Positions 6,566-8,214 of a stretch of 8,214 nucleotides of DNA are shown here, one piece after another. Origin of the DNA: Clostridiales bacterium UBA1763 (GTDB taxonomy: Bacteria > Bacillota > Clostridia > Oscillospirales > Oscillospiraceae). Position 1 is the first letter of the stretch. Each line of letters starts with the position of its first letter. Both the position numbers and the translations under genes were made by a program. Location: contig DCHB01000029.1 of the NCBI GenBank assembly GCA_002314685.1, positions 1 through 8,214 of the forward strand, in the 5' to 3' direction. The notes below the pieces were generated by a model. It did no database searches and was not told where the DNA came from. It saw only the letters and a list, made by a program, of their open reading frames with translations.

Positions 6566-7466
6566 ATCTGCTTTCTAAAAGCTCCATTGCGTTTACGAGC
6601 ATATCAGCGGCATCGGCGCGGGTGAGTGCGTCGCTGTCAAAATCGCAGTCATCGACAATGCCGCAGGCAGTGAGATTTGCCGCCGACTGCGCCGCCCATG
6701 AGGGCACCGCCTCGGAATAGTCAAGATAGCTCACGTCGGAAAGCTTAAGCGTGCGGTTTAGAATAACCATTGCCTCACTGTTCGTTATTTCATCGTCAGC
6801 GTCAAAGCAGGTGCCGTCCTCGGTGACGTGTCCCTTGACGATGCCGTTAAATACGGCGGTAGAAACGCAGGATTTAAGCCATGCGGGAATGTTATCATCG
6901 TCGGAAAAACCGGTGCTTATAACGCCCGAGAGCAGGTCAGTGCCCGTAACATCAAGGCAAAGGCTCAAAAATTCGCCTCTTGTCATAGTGTGCTCGGGCT
7001 CGAAATAGTACTCGCTACCGAGACATTTGCCCGTAAATGCGCCGCACTCGGCAAGCCTCATCGCACTGTAATAGCTCGGGTTGCCCTGCATATCTAAATA
7101 GCTGACATTGCAGTCACATTTAACAAGCTTTATGATAACTGTTGCCTCCTGCGAGGCGTTGCCCTCGGCATCGACAGCCTTGTAGCCGAAATAGTCGCGC
7201 CCGCGCTTACCCTCCGCGGGAGTGTAAACAAAGCCGCCGTCATCGTCAAGCTCAATCGTGCCCTTAATAGGCTGAGTGGTAATCTCGTAGCGCAGTGTGT
7301 CGCCATCGGGGTCAAGGGCGGATAAGCGCCCGCCGAAGGAAACTCCGCGGTAGGTCTCAAATTCAAAGTTTTCGGCAATGGGCGCGGTGTTGTCCGCCCC
7401 GACGGTGCAAATCATGCCGCAAAACACGCACATCACAAGAAAAATTGAAAGAATATGTCTTTTCAA
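6564..7466 (-). CDS. Exported protein with cadherin-like Ig domain and S-layer-homology-like repeats
   Basis: The 300-aa protein starts at TTG (7464-7466), with GGAGG at 7475-7479 eight bases upstream. A signal peptide is clear: MKRH, a hydrophobic core, and a likely cut after TVGA (residues 21-24). Residues 28-116 form one bacterial cadherin-like/Big domain (LDPDGDTLRYEI at 51-62, GFVYTPAEGKRGRDYFGYKAVD at 78-99). Residues about 130-300 hold three degenerate S-layer-homology-like repeats, each ending in a helix such as MTRGEFLSLCLDVTG, ITNSEAMVILNRTL or LTRADAADMLVNAME. SLH domains generally tether proteins to wall polymers, so a wall-associated structural or adhesive role is inferred; no enzyme motif is visible. 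Nine cysteines remain in the mature part, unusual for an exported Firmicutes protein. The gene is convergent with rqcH. Confidence 0.85.
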   Translation of the reverse strand: MKRHILSIFLVMCVFCGMICTVGADNTAPIAENFEFETYRGVSFGGRLSALDPDGDTLRYEITTQPIKGTIELDDDGGFVYTPAEGKRGRDYFGYKAVDAEGNASQEATVIIKLVKCDCNVSYLDMQGNPSYYSAMRLAECGAFTGKCLGSEYYFEPEHTMTRGEFLSLCLDVTGTDLLSGVISTGFSDDDNIPAWLKSCVSTAVFNGIVKGHVTEDGTCFDADDEITNSEAMVILNRTLKLSDVSYLDYSEAVPSWAAQSAANLTACGIVDDCDFDSDALTRADAADMLVNAMELLESR

Positions 7467-7469
7467 AGC

Positions 7470-7503
7470 AAATACCTCCGTAATAATGTTTACGGAGGTA
7501 TTT
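7470..7503 (-). promoter_or_regulatory. Perfect 13-bp inverted repeat covering the ribosome binding site of the S-layer-like gene
   Basis: AAATACCTCCGTA (7470-7482) is perfectly complementary to TACGGAGGTATTT (7491-7503) around an 8-nt loop. On the minus-strand transcript the GGAGG used by the TTG start lies in the 3' arm and would be fully paired. A weak promoter-like pair also lies here on the minus strand (TTGCAC at 7505-7510 and CATTAT at 7483-7488, spacing 16). If that were used, the repeat would be a DNA operator around the -10 rather than an RNA hairpin. The repeat is certain; its function is inferred. Confidence 0.6.
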
Positions 7504-7560
7504 TGTGCAAAATATGTTGGCTTATTCGGAAGCGGAGTTGTTTGCTTTAACCGTATTTAT

Positions 7561-7887
7561 TTATGAAATCAGCATACGGCGTATAGACCCGCAGTCTGAC
7601 TGCAAGGATTTATACAGATCATCTGAAAGATAACCCGTCCTGTTAAGCAATTCCATCCAATACTCGGATTCATAGCACTCCTTAAGTGCTATCTGCATTT
7701 TTGAAATAAAATCGGCGGTACTGTGAGCATATTTTGATTCATGAATATTTGCCCCGATTGAAGTACCCGAACGTAAGAGCTGATTTGTAAGCACTGATTC
7801 CTTCTTTTCAGCTTTAATTCTGCGGCAAAGATTTACGATTTCAACTGCAAAATCCTTTGATTTTGTGAGCATAACACTGTTTGACAT
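7561..7887 (-). CDS. Four-helix-bundle protein of the S23/IVS family
   Basis: The gene encodes a small all-helical protein of 108 aa. The segments SKDFAVEIVNLCRRIK (residues 10-25), LLRSGTSIGANIHESKYAHS (37-56) and FISKMQIALKECYESEYWMELL (60-81) match the four-helix-bundle family first found in intervening sequences of 23S rRNA genes; the RSGTSIGANI-E core is its hallmark. Relatives include the Avd accessory proteins of diversity-generating retroelements, which bind nucleic acid. Freestanding members such as this one have no settled function. The ATG is supported by GAAGGAG (7897-7903) with 9-nt spacing. A TATAAT promoter lies just upstream, and beyond it the unusual AGCTAAATT hairpin array. 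No rRNA or reverse transcriptase gene is in the window. The S-layer-like gene follows 94 nt downstream on the same strand. Confidence 0.9.
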   Translation of the reverse strand: MSNSVMLTKSKDFAVEIVNLCRRIKAEKKESVLTNQLLRSGTSIGANIHESKYAHSTADFISKMQIALKECYESEYWMELLNRTGYLSDDLYKSLQSDCGSIRRMLIS

Positions 7888-7910
7888 ACAATCACGCTCC
7901 TTCTAAATTG

Positions 7911-7938
7911 ATTATAACATAAAAAACAAATGGTACAA
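7911..7938 (-). promoter_or_regulatory. Promoter of the four-helix-bundle gene
   Basis: On the minus strand a consensus -10 TATAAT (7911-7916) is preceded by TGT, an extended -10. A weak -35-like TTGTAC lies at 7933-7938 with a 16-nt spacer. The start point would fall about 15-20 nt before the ATG, just upstream of the GAAGGAG. The -35 abuts the first unit of the hairpin array, so a protein or structure on the array could influence this promoter. Confidence 0.6.
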
Positions 7939-8095
7939 AGCTAAATTTTGCGGCAAGCCGCAAAGGTAAATTGCAAGCAGCTAAATTTCATTTATGAAGC
8001 TAAATTTAATTCGATAAGTCGGCGGAGCCGATTTAGCTTGCGAAGCAACTTTAGCTGCCTACGGCAATTTAGCTCGCCGAAAGGCGAATTAAGCT
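7939..8095. repeat. Fishbone array: four AGCTAAATT units, then four inverted units, separated by small hairpins
   Basis: Direct 9-mer units lie at 7939, 7964 (AGGTAAATT), 7979 and 7998. Inverted units lie at 8030 (GATTTAGCT), 8048 (ACTTTAGCT), 8066 (AATTTAGCT) and 8087 (AATTAAGCT). Each gap within a half is exactly a self-complementary segment: 7948-7963 (TTGCGGC/GCCGCAA), 7973-7978 (GCAAGC, minimal), 7988-7997 (TCAT/ATGA), 8039-8047 (TGC-GAA-GCA), 8057-8065 (GCC-TAC-GGC) and 8075-8086 (CGCC-GAAA-GGCG). The centre holds TCGGC-GGA-GCCGA at 8019-8031. Unit 1 can pair with 8, 2 with 7, 3 with 6 and 4 with 5, each with one mismatch or wobble. The result is an interrupted long stem with paired side hairpins. 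No coding potential is seen. It is not a CRISPR or a simple tandem repeat. Function is unknown; structured RNA, cruciform target or modular mobile repeat are all possible. Confidence 0.85.
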
Positions 8096-8096
8096 G

Positions 8097-8128
8097 AAAA
8101 AAGCTCATCCAAACGGATGAGCTTTTTT
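8097..8128. terminator. Perfect bidirectional terminator behind tRNA-Leu and the hairpin array
   Basis: AAAAAAGCTCATCC (8097-8110) pairs perfectly over 14 bp with GGATGAGCTTTTTT (8115-8128) around a 4-nt loop. On the minus strand it begins one base after the encoded CCA of tRNA-Leu and ends in six T. On the plus strand it begins one base after the hairpin array and also ends in six T, so it could end a plus-strand RNA carrying the array. Confidence 0.92.
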
Positions 8129-8129
8129 C

Positions 8130-8214
8130 TGGTGCGAGAGAGGAGACTTGAACTCCCACGTCGGTTGACACACGCCCCTCAAACGTGCCTGTCTACCTGT
8201 TCCAGCACTCTCGC
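8130..8214 (-). tRNA. tRNA-Leu (anticodon GAG)
   Basis: Read on the minus strand, the acceptor arms GCGAGAG (8208-8214) and CTCTCGC (8134-8140) pair perfectly. The discriminator is A (8133) and CCA is encoded at 8130-8132. The anticodon stem CACGT/GCGTG encloses loop TTGAGGG, giving anticodon GAG (plus-strand CTC at 8178-8180), which reads CUC/CUU leucine codons. A long variable arm (GTC-AACC-GAC) marks a class II tRNA as expected for leucine, and the T arm has the TTCAAGT loop. The gene is complete but its 5' base is the last base of the window, so its promoter is not visible. Confidence 0.96.

Noticed and set aside
7295..7566. Small plus-strand open frames at the start of the S-layer-like gene
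   Set aside because: They lack sensible ribosome binding sites and run antisense to the signal peptide and the Ig domain.
7939..8095. CRISPR array
   Set aside because: The repeats are only 9 nt, the second half is inverted, and the intervening segments are palindromes of 6-16 nt, not unique spacers of uniform length. No cas gene is present.
7561..8095. 23S rRNA intervening sequence or diversity-generating retroelement
   Set aside because: No rRNA sequence, reverse transcriptase, template repeat or variable repeat is visible. Only the four-helix-bundle family connects to these systems.
8097..8214. Integration site (att) at the tRNA-Leu 3' end
   Set aside because: No duplicated tRNA 3' segment is seen elsewhere in the window and no integrase is present. 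The sequence after CCA is simply the terminator.

Overview
The window looks like chromosomal DNA of a low-to-moderate GC Gram-positive anaerobe of the Clostridia, probably Oscillospirales/Ruminococcaceae. That placement is an inference from three things: a TepA-type ClpP relative close to an FtsK/SpoIIIE DNA translocase (a pairing typical of endospore-forming Firmicutes), Mini-ribonuclease 3 and RqcH (both characteristic of Firmicutes), and strong GGAGG-type ribosome binding sites with GTG and TTG starts. Genes are tightly packed, and several intrinsic terminators overlap or touch stop codons.

Plus-strand block, 1-6545. The 3' end of an M18 aminopeptidase gene is followed by tepA, which ends in a terminator that overlaps its own stop. 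A good promoter with an extended -10 and a small palindrome then leads into uppP (undecaprenyl-diphosphatase) and, 22 nt later, ftsK/spoIIIE. A perfect terminator hairpin lies directly after the ftsK stop. Next come mrnC (Mini-RNase III) and rqcH, which overlap by one base (TAATG) and should be translationally coupled. I place the starts of mrnC and rqcH at 4420 and 4824, downstream of the longest possible reading frames, because that is where the ribosome binding sites sit. The themes are envelope lipid recycling, chromosome translocation, rRNA maturation and ribosome rescue.

Minus-strand block, 6564-8214. A bidirectional terminator separates rqcH from a convergent gene for an exported protein with a cadherin-like Ig domain and three S-layer-homology-like repeats. 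Upstream of it on the same strand is a small four-helix-bundle (S23/IVS-type) protein with its own promoter, and at the window edge a complete tRNA-Leu(GAG) gene with encoded CCA and its own terminator.

The most unusual element lies between the four-helix-bundle gene and the tRNA (7939-8095). Four direct copies of a 9-mer close to AGCTAAATT are followed by four inverted copies, and each neighbouring pair is separated by a short self-complementary segment. The whole can fold as a fishbone: a long interrupted stem with hairpins branching off both sides. It ends one base before a perfect terminator. It may be a structured RNA, a DNA cruciform target or a modular mobile repeat, and its position next to an orphan four-helix-bundle gene is suggestive. 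A second theme is ribosome binding sites lying in inverted repeats, seen at tepA and at the S-layer-like gene.
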